A DNA stretch of 64,000 nt from contig CAUYLG010075673.1 in NCBI GenBank assembly GCA_963573385.1, forward strand, positions 37,633-101,632. The letters are read 5' to 3'. The notes under the pieces were generated by a model. That model did no database searches and was not told the origin of the DNA. It worked only from the letters and a program-made list of their open reading frames with translations. Every line of letters begins with the position of its first letter. The stretch's first letter is position 1. Positions 51,670 through 64,000 of this stretch are shown one piece after another. The stretch comes from Cacajao melanocephalus. Lineage: Eukaryota > Chordata > Mammalia > Primates > Pitheciidae. The translations under genes were made by a program, and so were the position numbers.

Positions 51670-52667
51670 CCAGAACTACTGTTTTAAAGCAGGTGCTGGG
51701 TCACTTTCCAGGATCCTCATAGCCTGCCCTGAACCCCCCGGCCAGAGTCACCCTGCGGCACAGCATGTTGGGTGATGCTCCCGGCATCGCGGCCTCAGGC
51801 ACATCCAACCTCAGCTTCCATGTCTGTATCTTCCTGGATAAACCCAGACCTGCAGCAGAAGGTGGTACAGTCTGTGAGCCTCTATGAGCGTCCTGTTGTT
51901 GCTATGGAGACCATGTTGCTAGGCATCAGGCGTGCTCAGACTAGAGAGTGGCAACCCGCTCTCAGCTGAGCCTCACGTGTTACCAGGTAACCAAGCCCTC
52001 TGAGGTACCGGCAGGTTGTACCTGGCCAGACTATTAGCAGAAGTAGCTGAACTGAAACTTCAACCTCAAGGTGAAAGACTCAGTCACCAGTCATCAGAAC
52101 ACTTCTGGACAAGTCCATCTGTTTGAGATGGGCTTGAAGGTTGCCCTGCACCCTCTAGTCAGTAGTCTTGGGCAGTCTCACAGGGACAGACAGGAGAGAC
52201 TATTCCTGCAGGTGGTTACGCTAGTCTTGCCGAGTGACCTCACCTCAAGGGAAGGACTTTCTGAGACCAGGCGTTCTCTGAGTGAGACTTCCCACACTGG
52301 GCAGTCCTGGGTGGGGATGCTGGCCATCCCCCTGGGGACATAGCGCCCTGCTGGGTGCCCTGCCTCCCCTCCCGAGGCCCAGGCGCCGTGAGAGTTTTCT
52401 TAACTGACAGCTCTTCTTCAGTGGAGAACAGTAGAAATCCCGTTTGCAGCCAAACTTTGCCTCACTCGTCCACTTTGTAACAGCTCCTTCAAGTGGGGCG
52501 CTCATCGCTGTTGGCGTCTCAGCCATCAGCAGCCCAGGGAATCCCACCCAGGACTTTTAGGTTTGCTATTTTTGTGTCTCGCCTGGGCTTCGCTCATTTC
52601 CACAGGCATTCCTCTTCTTGTTTATAGGAGTAATTGCCTTCATGAGCTTTGGGCCATCTGCAGATAC

Positions 52668-53726
52668 ATGTATTTTTTTCTTTATTTTCTTTCTTTTTTG
52701 GGGCAGCGGTTCTATGTTTGCAAATATGTGGATTGTTTCCTAAAGGGAAGCACAGGGGCCTTGTTGAGGCTGGCCTCTCGGCTGCCTTTATTTCTGCTTT
52801 GTTTCTCCCTTTCCCGCTTTATTTCTGCCTTCTTGCGAGTAGATTTGGTATGGAAATGCTTTCCGTGGTCAGAGGCAAACATTTGGAGTGACTGTAAGAC
52901 CGTGGCCTTCCTTGCTCTCCTGGCATCTGATTGCTCTGCAGACGCTTGTGCGTATCCCCCAGACAGGGCCCGCGTGCTGCAGAGGGTCGGGGCTGCTCCT
53001 GGGCGTGGGGTTTCCGCATCCCCTCGCTGGCTAGGCTCCTGTGCTTGGGCAGAGGAGGACACCGAGGCACACATGTTGTCTCCATGCTCTGCTCTTGTGG
53101 TCGTGAGTGCCCCTCTGAGTGACTGGGTATGGAGTGGACCCCGAGCTGGGGACTGTCCTGCACCCTTGTACAGGGCCTGCCGGCTCAGGTGTGCAGCAGG
53201 CACCATCCTGGGAGAAACAACGGAAGGGTCCGGGGTGGCCACATTGGAATGTTCTGCAGAGGCAGATGCCTTCGGGACTTCAGACTTGCCCCTGGCCCTA
53301 AGGTGGGGTTGCAGTGCCTGCAGCCAGGCTGGGTCACACAGCCTGTTACACAGCCTCCTGCAGTCTCACGTCTGCACACCTCCCACCAGGTGTAGGCCCC
53401 CAGCAGTGGGAAGGAGACCAGCCTCCGGCTGCTCACCTGCAGGGAGAAGGCAAGGAGGCATGAGGGGCGCATCCAGCCTCCAGTGGGACCCACAGTGGCC
53501 TGGGTGCCGACGGGCCCTGGCAGAGGCTGTGTGCCCACCCATGCTGTCATGCTGTCAGTCTCCTGAACCACTAGAACAAGAACTACGTTTCATATTAGGA
53601 GATAATTTCCAACTTCAAGAAATGACCTGGAAAAGTTTTCTACTTAAACTGCCCTTTGTTCTTAAGAGCTGGCCAGCTCTGGCTTTCCAGCAGCACACGC
53701 AGCCCTCAGGCGAAGGTGGGTCCTGA
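52668..53726 (+). other. Long open frame in intron 1 (352 codons), no known product
   Basis: An ATG at 52668 opens 352 codons to a TGA at 53724-53726. The open frame itself extends upstream without a stop to at least 52563, but the codon there is TTG. The first ~60 residues are rich in Phe, Leu and Tyr and could form hydrophobic segments (YFLSFL.., LPLFLLCFSL); the rest is Ser/Ala/Pro/Cys-rich without a domain I recognise. It lies in the sense of KLF13 within intron 1 and does not overlap an obvious repeat. I do not call it a gene; chance absence of stops in GC-rich DNA is the default reading. Confidence 0.2.
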
Positions 53727-56700
53727 TGTGGGGATGTTCCCACTGACTCCACGGAGAAGGTCTTCTTGGAGAGGCCTGAGGCTCTGGTGCACGAATTAAC
53801 CTGCTCTTTAGTCTTCCCTGGGAGACCTCTTGATCCCTGCCCCCACCCATGCTTTTGGTCACTTGTCATTGTTTGTATAATGTGTTCAGTGTTGCTCCCT
53901 ATGAGACTGTGGCAGAGACAGCAGAGCCACACATAAATTGCAAGTGGCCCGTGCCTGGTTGCTGCTCTAAATACTACTGTGCACAAATGGGCTGGCTGTC
54001 AGGGGTGACTTTGGCCCTGGGGGATGCTCTCCACCCCCTTGGAACAAACACCTGCCGTTACTTCCCAGCTACCTTTTGCTAGCACTGGGCACCCACGCCA
54101 CCCTGGGCCTGTCACTTCAGCTCCAGAGGTGGGGCTCTCCCCACACCTATGCCCATCTCTGTGCAGATGAGACACCCCAGATCTGCTCCTCCAGCCTGTG
54201 TCAGGAGGGCAGCAGGCACCTGGGCTTGCCCTTCTTTGTGGCAGGACTGGAGGAGTGACAGCAGAGAATGGCCTTCTTCACCTGCCTTTTAAGCCAGGGC
54301 ACACTCTGAAAACATGCCATGGCTGGATGTTTTCATGTGTCCGGCTGGCAGGGGCTCCAGGAATCCCCAGCCGCCCAGACATTTGCCAAGCTTCGCTCCT
54401 CAGTGCCTTGGCTGGCGGCCTTTGGGGGTGACTTCACCCCACTGTCATGGCTGGCCCACGGCAAAAGGGGTCACCTGTTGCTTAGGAGCTAAGGCTGGGC
54501 TGGGCCGGGCTATGGGTCCTGTTTCTTTTCTGGACTGGGGGAATTTGGGCCAGTGGGGAGGGAGAGCCCCCCGACCATGGGACCATTATAGAATTTGCTA
54601 TAAGAATGTGGAGAAGGAGTTCTGGTCCTTGGATTTACAGATTTTTATTCTAAACATAATAGAACCTTTCTTTTAACAAAATCTGCTGGAATCCAGTGCA
54701 GAAAAGGGCTGGGGAGGATTGCCGGGTGGGGCAGGATGAGGTGAGAGGGGCTCTGACTTTGCCCTGAGGCTGTGCGGGATCCTCCCTTGGTACCCAAAGG
54801 AACGCCTGAGAGAGTGGGGAGGGAGGGGCCACAAGTAACCCAGAGCAGGCCAAGGTCCCAGGGTTCAGCCCAGGACAGCCAGGCTAGGTACAAGCGGACC
54901 CTGGGAGCTGGCCAGGGAGCGTGAGCTGTTGCAGTTTGGGGCAGGTGCCTTCCAGATTATGTGAGTCAGGGTCCTCTCCTGGCCCTTCTGAGTGTGCCAC
55001 CCTGGCCTCCCCACCTTTGAGCAGGTGGGGGTTGGGTCTGGGTTCCATGGGGCTGGGGCAGGAGGAGGCAGCTGTGAGGTCCTGGCCAGAGCCAGGAGAG
55101 GAGCAGGGCAGATGGTGGGGAGGCACGCTGCATCGGGCTGGGATTGCCTGTGTCAGTGGATGGGTGGGTAGGGGCTTGGGCATTCCTCATCCATTGCCCG
55201 AGTGTCATGAGGGGCCTGGCTCTGGCTGGTGCTTCTGTCCCTTGAGGGCGTGGTGCCTGAGGGTAGGGCCTGTGGCCCCACCCTGTGTGCTGCTCTGGGG
55301 CCTGGAAGCCTGTGCCCCGGCCCTGGCCTGCCTCTTGCCCCTTTGGGTGCCTGCCTGGAGAGCACTGGGATGGGGACAGATCCTGCTGGGACCGCCGCGT
55401 GCCCAGCAGCAGACAGCAGGGGATCTCCAGGAGTGTGACAGAGTCCCGTCTGAAACTGACAGGAAGTCCGTGAGTGAGAGGAGCAGGTGGGTGGAGAAAG
55501 CCCGGGAGGTGCAGCATGCCTTTGGCCTCCAGCCCCCTCACCAGGGAACCCTGCCCTGCTCTCTGTCTCCGATGGCCTCACATGGGCGGCATCCTCCCTG
55601 GCTGTCGAAGTTGTGAGGCCACAGCCTGAGGCCGACAACACCAGTGCTTAGCGTGCTTAGTTCCAACCTAGGTGTCTGCCCTGCCAGCCTGGTGTAAAGT
55701 TGTCAGATGCTGTGCGCCACATGATATGTCATATTTGTACCGTCAATTTATGGGGGGCAAATGACCTGCTGGGGAGGGCTGCAGCTGCTCCCCACTTCTC
55801 ACCCCTGGTCGCCTCTGTTGCCCACAGAGTACCTTTGTAGACACTGATGGGGGTTATGGTTCTAGAGGAAGAGTGTCTGAGCTCAGAGGGAGTGCAGCTC
55901 CACAAGTGTGCCCCTGTGTGCCGGCATCGGGCACAGGTGCCTGCGAGCCCCACTCTACAGATGCCTGCCTCATGCTTAGATGCTCACACCCCGGGCCTAT
56001 CTCTCAGGAGCCCCCAGGAACCCTGACGGGAACCCAGAGCTGTTCAGCACAGAACACCAGGTCAATGATCTTGACTGTTTCTGGGAAGGTTACCCATCTG
56101 TGGCTTCCAGAAAGCACCTCTTCCTTTTTCTGAAACTCACAGTCTTCTCTCACAGTCTTCTCCCCCGACCTCCTGTCCTCTGTTTTTCTCTGAGCCCAGA
56201 AGGAGAGATTTCTACACGGGCCCCTCGCCCCGGCCACAGGCCTGAGCTCCTACACAGCAGCCGCTGTCCTTCCTCTCCTGGACTGGTCCACTCTAACCTG
56301 ACCCATCCCCTTTGGTAAAGAGTGTGATGGACCCCGCCGCTGTTACCAGTATTCAGCCAGCCACACGGCTGTGGAGAGCCCCCAGGCCACAGCCAGGCAA
56401 GAGCTCCTCTCTGGGTTCACTTAGCCCTCTTCAGGGGCTTCCAGGCCAGAGCCCCTAGGCTTCATGCTGCCCCCTGCCCCAGCTTTCTCAGGACATGGGG
56501 TGTTCCCCTCCTTGCAGGCCCCCTGGGCTGCCTTCTGTGTCACATAGCAGCCTTCACTTCCGTATCTTTCTCTTTTAAAGGCATCACCTTCAACTGGAAG
56601 AAGAAATGAAAATATCACCTGTGCCTCGAAATCTTGCCATTTCTAGACAGGGACGTCCCCGGCACTTGGTGGTGGGGCCAGGGCTCCTGCTGGCCATGGG

Positions 56701-58644
56701 TGGGCTGGTGGCCTGCAGGCTAGGTTTCTGCCTGCCACCCCTCTATGCTGGTGGCATCAGGGAGGGTCTGGGGAGATCCAAACTGGACGTGTGGGTTGGG
56801 TGGGCCAGCAGGGGAGAGGGCAGCCTAGGGTCCTGAGTCTGGAGGCAGCAGTAGGCTGTGGCAGCTGCAAGCCTGGGTGAGGACCTCCGTTCCCACCTGC
56901 TGGTCCTCCTCTGGTCTGAGACAAGGCCAGGTCTTTGGTGGGGCATGGCACCGATCCCAGCAGGTAGGAGGAAACCTGTGAAGCTAGAAGGTCCAGCAGG
57001 GAATTCAGGGTTTGGACACCCTCCTGGGACAAGCAGGCATTCCCCGTCCATTGCTCTGCTGGCAGCACCAGCCTTCCCAGAAAAAGGCTTCTGTGGCGGG
57101 GCCTGGGAACCTCCTGGAGGGAACAGGATGACCAGCTTCTTTGTTGAGCCCCACTGGGCCAGCACACCTCAGGAAGAGGCCATCCATGGTGCTCGTGGTG
57201 GGGGAAGGGGAGCTCTGAACAAGGCTCCCCACTGAGCTGGGGCCTGGAGTGGGCAGGCAGTGGAGGCTGGGGGCAGGGAGGAGCTGCCCAGGCTTTGCCA
57301 CACGGGTGGCAAGCACTCTAGAACTGTGTGCACTAGTGTCAAAGGGGACTCTCAGGGGCCAGGCTGGGGAGGGCCCCACCTTGACTGTGGTGATGAGAGA
57401 GGCTGGATGTGGGGCCCAGGGGGTGGCTCTGCATTGGGAGCGCTGCTCGTGAGGGAGCCGGAGTCCTATGGCAGGCCCTCAGCCAGCGGAGCCTCACGGC
57501 AGGGGAGAGAGGCAGGGGAGAGGCAGGCAGTGTGACTTGGGAAGCCAAGGCAAGAAATGGCTAAAGGAGAAGTGGGTGGCGCAGTGGCTGGGACCATCGT
57601 GTGGCAGCAGCTCGAAGGGGCCCAACCTCTTGTGTCTGCCCTCCCACCCTCCAGCCTCTGGGGCCCTGGGGTGGTGTGTAGGCTGCAGGGTGGGGCTGCC
57701 TCTGTTGTTGTGGCTGCAGCGTTGGTGGAACAGGAAGGTGTATTGTTGGCTTCTCCTGGACCACAGCCCCTGAGAATGACGCCCTCCCAGCACGAGGAGA
57801 GCCACGCTTCTCAGTGCGTTCCAGATCTCAGGCTGCAGTGTCTCCAGCCTGGCCTTCTTGGCCACTCTATGTGGGTCTGCCTCAGCGCGGAGGCTTCTTC
57901 CTGCACTTTCTGGGTGCTTCATTTCTGAAGGTGGGAGGCAGGACCTGAACCCCAAGTGTTCTTGCTGGTAGAGGAAAGTGGAAAACACGCAGGCTTCACG
58001 GGCAGACAGGATGCCGTTCCTTCTCCCAGGGATTGTGTGTGGAGCTGGGACGGGAAGCTTGCCGCTCTTGTCAGGATGACTGTGGGAGGGTGACTGGAGG
58101 GTGACATCTGGAAGAGAGAGCAGTACACAGGAGCGCAGGAGCCCCTCTTCAGCTCGGTTTTCACTAAAGGGACAGCAGAACCCAGAGGGGCCTGACTGTG
58201 TCAGCCCAGTCCCCAGTGCCTTCCAAAAGGAAAAACCGTGCATGGTACGTAGGCACACACGCACGCATGAGCACACACGCACAACGCACCACATGCTACA
58301 GACCACTTAAGTACAGAAAAGCTAAAAGAAATTAAGTGGCACCCACAGTTTTACCTCCCAGACAGGACTGTCGCTTGGCCCCGTTCTCACTGAAAGCCTG
58401 CAAACATGGAGCCCAGGAATCCCCTCCTGGCAGCCATGGGTGTGGCCCTGCAGTCACTGCAGCCTGCTGCTCTGGCCACCGATGGCTGCGCTGTGAAGAC
58501 CCTGGGCGCTGACTGCATCTCGGGCCGCAGGGCCCTGGGCTCCGGCAGCATCTCGGTGATGGCAGTGGAGAGTTGAAGCACCGCCCAGGGCTGTGGAGGA
58601 AGCCCAGTGTGCCTCTGTAACAGAAATACTGGAGACGGGTGGTG

Positions 58645-58970
58645 GACAAATGACACATTTATTTTCATAGTTCTGGAGGCTGGAAGTCCAAGGTGAAGGC
58701 ACTGGGAGATTCTGTATCTGTCAAGGACCCTCTTCTTGCTTCACACACCACTGTCATCCTACTGTAACGTTTTCACATGGTAGAGGGGGCAAGGGGATTC
58801 TCTGGGGTCTCCTTTCTAAGGGTACTAATCCTGTAAGGAGGCCCCGTCCTCATGACCTCATCACCTTCCAAAGGCCCCACTTCCTAGGACCATCCATTGC
58901 CCTGGGGCTTAGGGCTTCAGGGTGTGGGTTTTCAGGGGACACAGCGTTCTCACCTAACCATGGAGTGCAG
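58645..58970 (-). mobile_element. MST/MaLR-like LTR, reverse orientation
   Basis: Shows 'tttattttcatagttctggagg', 'ttcacatggtagagggggc', 'ctggggtctcctttctaagg', 'gacctcatcaccttccaaagg' and 'tttcaggggacacagcg', the same order of blocks as the LTR at 32,111-32,800. Confidence 0.7.
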
Positions 58971-61900
58971 ATGGCGAGGTAGGGTGAGGTACTGTATCCT
59001 CTGCAGGTTTACTCCCCCACATTCGTGGCAGCTTTTTTGTGCCTTAACATTGTAGGGCCACAGCCTATGACTGTCACTGCGTCTGGGGAAATCTCAGGAC
59101 CCAGGGAAATGCTGCTGCTGCCCATTTAGGAAGGGGAGGCTGACGCTGCTTTCCCCATCAGCCACCAGTGCAGGTTATGATGTATTTCCCCAGAGCCTGG
59201 GACTGACTAACGCCGCCTGGGCCACATGGGAGGCAGGTGCCCTGTCAGGCAGCAGTGGTACACAGCTCTCCTCGATCGAACAGCTGCCTGCTGAGGACCT
59301 GGGGATCTGGAGGGCGCTTGCCTCGTTCTGCACTCACCCTCCATGTGAGTCTCTGGGACCCAGTCTGCTCCAGCTGATGCCAGCCTGTAGTTAGTCACCT
59401 CGTCTCTGATACTTCACTGCTCCAGTCGCATGAGCGCAAGGCAGTGCTCTGCTCCTAGGGCCTAGCATGCAGTGGGGAGGAACTAGGCTGGTGTCTGCAG
59501 GAGAAGTCCTCGGCCCATGTGGGGCAGGTTTGGGCCAGGCCTGTGCCACTGTGCCTGTGACCCAGGCTGGGAGCAGGGAGATTCAGGTCTTTGGGCTGCT
59601 TTAAGCCTGTTTTTCCTGGGCCCGGAAGGCTTCCTGGAGGAGGCCAGGAAGCTTCCCGGGCCCCTCCTGCCAGTGTGAACTTGGGTGTGAATTAATGAAA
59701 AGCAGATGGGCTCAGATGTCCCTGGAATTCCACATAAAGTTGAATGGTAGAATGTTACCAGCCATGTGTTCTTGGCAGAACCAAAAGTACTCAGAGTGTT
59801 GCTGAAGCTGCCAAGTCCTCAGAGTAGCCTTTGCCGAATTTGTGATTCATGGGATGATATGCTTTTCTCCACCAAGTGAGGCCCTGGAGAGAATGGCCCC
59901 TAACCCTCAGCCATTCCAGACTTAGACCGTGGTGCAGCATGCGGCCCCTGTTTTTAAGGCAGTATGCCCATTTCAGGGCAGGAAGGGGTCAGGGTCTGGC
60001 CTGGTCATGGTGGGATATTGGGCACCCTGGACCCAGGGATCCTGGACAGAAAGATGAAGCTTTGGGATTGGCGGGGGGAGGGGATGGGCTGAGCAGGCCC
60101 CACAGGGTGCAGGGCACCTGGATGCCGACCACATTGGCCCGTTATTCAGAACCTCACTGTAGCTCTCCTCTGCCTGGGCCTATTGAGAACAATGGTCTGT
60201 CAGCTGGGCAGGTGGACATCTGTGAACTTCATCTCATTACAGCTCTCAAAGGAGGCGGAGCGTATATGCTCCCCTTAGCTTCTGTCTTCACCAAACTCTT
60301 AAAATGTGGAGTGTAGGAAATTCTTCCTCTGCAGGGTTCGGGATAAAGGAAATGACACCCAAGGCTTGGTTCTTTGAACCTGTTCCAGCCACTGGGTATT
60401 TAGAGAAAGCAGCTTGGCATGTAGGTGCTCTCTGGTCCAACTTCACCCCCTTTTTGGTGAGATCTGGAACTTGCACAAGGACTGGCTGTTTGGCTCAGCT
60501 TTCAGACCTTGAAGGATCCACAAGGAAGCTTTGGTCTGGGTACAGCCCTTGAGAAGGGCCTTAGAGGTATCCAGGCCAGTGGGGAAGGTGAGGCTTAGCA
60601 AACTCTTGAGGTGTTCCCATGGCCGGGCCAGAACGCAGGCCTGGCACTCTTCACCCAGGGGCCTTCTGGGCAGCGGCAGTTTGGAGTAAGTCAGGAGCCT
60701 AATGTTTAACGACCTCTGTGTAAGAACATGATAATGATGGTGACAGCAGGGATGCTAGGAGGGAGTGTGGATGGACATCCGAGTAAGAATCCCCCCGTGT
60801 CTCTGGGAACCACTTGCTTTGTAAGATGACCCACATCCACCATTGCTGGACCTGGTGCAGATTCCGAGTTGGGTCAAAGCCTGAGGAACAGAGTTGGAGA
60901 GTCTGCTCGGCCCGTGTCATGGACTTGCTTTTGCTGCTCTGGGCTGGGGTCAGTAGCGTGTTCCTGTTCCTGTGAGAAGTTGCCTTGCCAAAAGACCGCC
61001 GTTTGAGTGGCTGGCGTTCATTTTTATTTCTACTTGTGAAAGTCGAGCATGTTAATTAAGGATTTGGAAAACGGGAAAGTATCAAGAAAAATTACCAAGG
61101 AGGAATATCAATAACTTTAATTCCACCACTCACAAGTTAAAACCTGGGATCATCCCATACAAGCCATTTGATGTCCTGCTTTAACATCCTGTCAGGCTCA
61201 CGACCCCAAGGCACTGACTGCTTTCTAACCTGGCCTGAATGGTTGTCCAGCATGCTCTTGTCTTGCACTGAGAGCGCCAGTGATTGGCTGTCCTGCGACA
61301 GCACCGGGACAGCGTCCACCTCATTATTTTCAGGGGGAGTTCCCAGGAGCCGGCAAAGGAATGTGCATTTTCAGGGCAAGTTGCTTCTTTTCAGAAAGGA
61401 AGGATGTGTCTGCTTACCCACAAGCAAGGCATGAGAGCGTCCTGGTACGCACCCTGGCAGGGTAGGTGGGCGGGTGGCTGTTGGATGTCTAAAAGGGTTT
61501 TGCAATGAACAGAAGTCACTGTTTAAGTAGAGTTTACGCAACAGAGGGTCCTCAGGCTGCTCTGCACCTGGGAGCTTAAGACTTCCGAATAGGCCTCCCC
61601 TGGACCCTCAGATCTTGGAGGGTTTGTGGTCCAGCCTCAGACACCAGGGACCTGAGATCTTGCATTCCAGGGAAAGGTGAGATTGTCTCACTGCAGAGGC
61701 CTGGCCTGCTGCAGGCCACGCTCAGGGGTTTCTACGTCCCTCAGTCCCCGTGTCTGCCCTGCAGGCTCCCTGGGTTCCCAATGTCCTTGGTCCCGCTCAG
61801 AATGCACAGACCTGATGGCACCAGTGAGAAAGGACAGGCTGTGTGAGCTCTGCCTGCCCTAGGCGTGCGCTGGCCATGGGCTCCATGCCTGCCTTCTCCA

Positions 61901-63702
61901 TGGGCCACGAGGTCGGCCAGCAGCCTCAGCAGCTGCTGAGATTAGCGCCTGTGTGTGGTGCTACTTGGTGTGCCTCTGGCTTCTGGCCCTGTGCTGGCCC
62001 CGTGGAAGGGCCCGTCAGCATTACTCTCTCCTGGGGACTGGAGCACCATCCTCAGGGCTGGGTCTGCCGACCTGCTCTGCACATTTCCAGCCTCCTATAT
62101 GCTTCCCAGCTCTGAATTATGACCCGTGGGCTGATTTATTTCTTCTGACCTTTGTAAACTGTTAGGTGGCAGAGATCAATGAATAGAAACTTAATAAAAG
62201 GTTGTGTTAAATCCCACACATCCAAGGCTGAGCCAAGTTCCCTTAGGACTGAGCATCACCAGATAGAACCCAGAGACCACTCGCATTGAGACCTCCAGGG
62301 TGGCTACTTGGAGTTTTTGTAGGGAGGTCAGTTTCTTGACAGTGCAGCATGACGAGGCCAGACCCTCCTCCTTGTCTGTCTGCAGCCACCACACAGCCCA
62401 CCTGGGCTGTGGGCTCTGTTGGTGCCACCTTGGAGTGTGCGGCTTGCCCTGGGCCTTCCAGGGAGGAGGGACTGGGAAGGGACCCTGGGCTGGGGTCTGG
62501 GCTCAAGGGTGACTCTACATCTGCTGACTTTGTGGCTTGATTTCCTGGTCTGTCACTTAGGGAGTTTTACTGGGGCCTGTTAAAGGGTGAGTGCCTGGAG
62601 GTATCAAAACAGGGGCTTGTGGCCCTGGTCATCCAGTAGTTAATGGGGATGTTTACAGCCACCCATGCTGGGCCTTCACTGGAGAGGAAGTCACGCCCAC
62701 GTTAAGTGCTTGGGAAACCTGTCCCCAGCATTCTGTAACCCGCAGCTGCAGATGCTCTGGGTTTTGCCACCCGCCTGTAGAAGGCCCCCTTGTGAAGAGG
62801 GGAGCCCCAGGTAGGGGGGCCTGGGCTGGGCAAAGTCCCTGCCATCTGGCCTGCCCACCTGGGCCTGGCGGTGTTGGGCCTGGTCCCAGCAGGGCTTGGG
62901 CTGCTTCCAGATCTGTTTTCATTTTCAATTCCCTTTATTGCTAAAACCACCTCGGGCCGCAGAGAACAAACTGTTGTCCTCAGCTGACCTCAGATTCCTG
63001 GCCTCAATTGTTTGCCTTTTGCTAATTTTAGCTTCTGATCATTTCCACCCTTATCCTCCCCCTAAAGGGAGACACAGACCAAGAATAGCTGCTGGGAAGG
63101 GGGGCTGCGGTGGCTGTGGCCAGAGTTCCAACAGTGAGCTGGCAGGGCTGTGGGGTGGCTTGCTGTGGCCAGGTCTGGGGCAGGGGCTCTCGGCCGGCAG
63201 CCCCCGACACCCTTCCCCTCTCTCACCGAGAACCCTATACTGCAGGCCTGGGCCTCAGAGGAAAAGAGGACTTTCTGTTTCTTCTTTTCAACAGAAACCA
63301 AGCTGCTTCTGGGGAATACGTGCACCCTCACGACCCTGCCTAGCTTGAAGACCCCTGAGAGTCCCTCACTCCCCTGAGCCTTTCAGACGCCAGGACCCAG
63401 GTTGTAGTCTGGGGTCAGACGTGGCACTTGACTGCAGCCAGGTCCTGGAGACAGCGTCAGTGCGGAGGCCTCAGCCTGTCCAGTCCCTACCCAGCTTGGC
63501 CCCGGAGCCTGGCGTAGCTCTGCCTTCCCAGCGAGTGCCAGGCTGCAGTTGACTGACAGCAATGGGACAGTCCAGGACATCAGCCCAGGCCTGCAGGATG
63601 GGACCTTGCCTGCCTGGGGCAGGCAGAGAATCAGCTAACCAAACCTCAACTGTGGTGTGGTGGCGAGCAGGCCTGGGGAGAGCCAGAGGAGGAATGGGCT
63701 GA

Positions 63703-64000
<298 letters not shown>

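Overview
The window is nuclear DNA from a primate. It carries many dimeric Alu elements (AluS- and AluJ-like), old L1M/L1ME fragments, MaLR/ERVL LTRs, MIR and Tigger relics, and one CpG island. The only protein-coding gene I can support is the first exon of KLF13, on the + strand, with its promoter and the first ~24.7 kb of intron 1. In human this gene lies at 15q13.3. The exon-1 protein differs at several positions from the human protein as I remember it (Thr at residue 4, Asp at residue 51, a Pro/Ala tract about three residues longer). I therefore lean towards a non-human simian, but this rests on memory.

Layout. Positions 1-37,100 are intergenic sequence upstream of KLF13. The stretch 1.7-7.5 kb is an AT-rich nest of old minus-strand L1 split by a MaLR-type LTR, Alus and a second L1 3' end; a full-length Tigger-type element with TA target duplications follows. 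From 9 to 22 kb the sequence is GC-richer and poor in young repeats, with an MLT2-type ERVL LTR, MIRs, microsatellites and small tandem duplications. From 22 to 35 kb there are MLT1/MST-type LTRs, several split by Alus, and another old L1. Positions 37.1-40.25 kb form a long CpG island with CCAAT boxes, GC/CACCC boxes, a CRE-like site, the 5' leader and KLF13 exon 1 (CDS 38,689-39,274). The exon ends in a canonical CAG|GT donor straight after zinc finger 1. From 39,275 to the end is intron 1, which is largely unique sequence with a few L1ME, MIR, Tigger, LTR and Alu copies. The last Alu runs off the window.

Function. KLF13 (BTEB3/FKLF2/RFLAT-1) is a nuclear Kruppel-like factor that binds GC/CACCC boxes. 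The part here holds the N-terminal Sin3-interaction helix, the Pro/Ala/Glu-rich regulatory region, the basic nuclear-localisation stretch and the first of three C2H2 fingers. Fingers 2-3 must lie on a downstream exon outside the window.

I found no undescribed multi-gene system. The observations most worth checking are two short uORFs in the presumed leader, a 17-bp tandem duplication that creates a CACGTG E-box in the CpG island, very G-rich quadruplex motifs just after the exon-1 donor, and a 352-codon ATG-initiated open frame inside intron 1.
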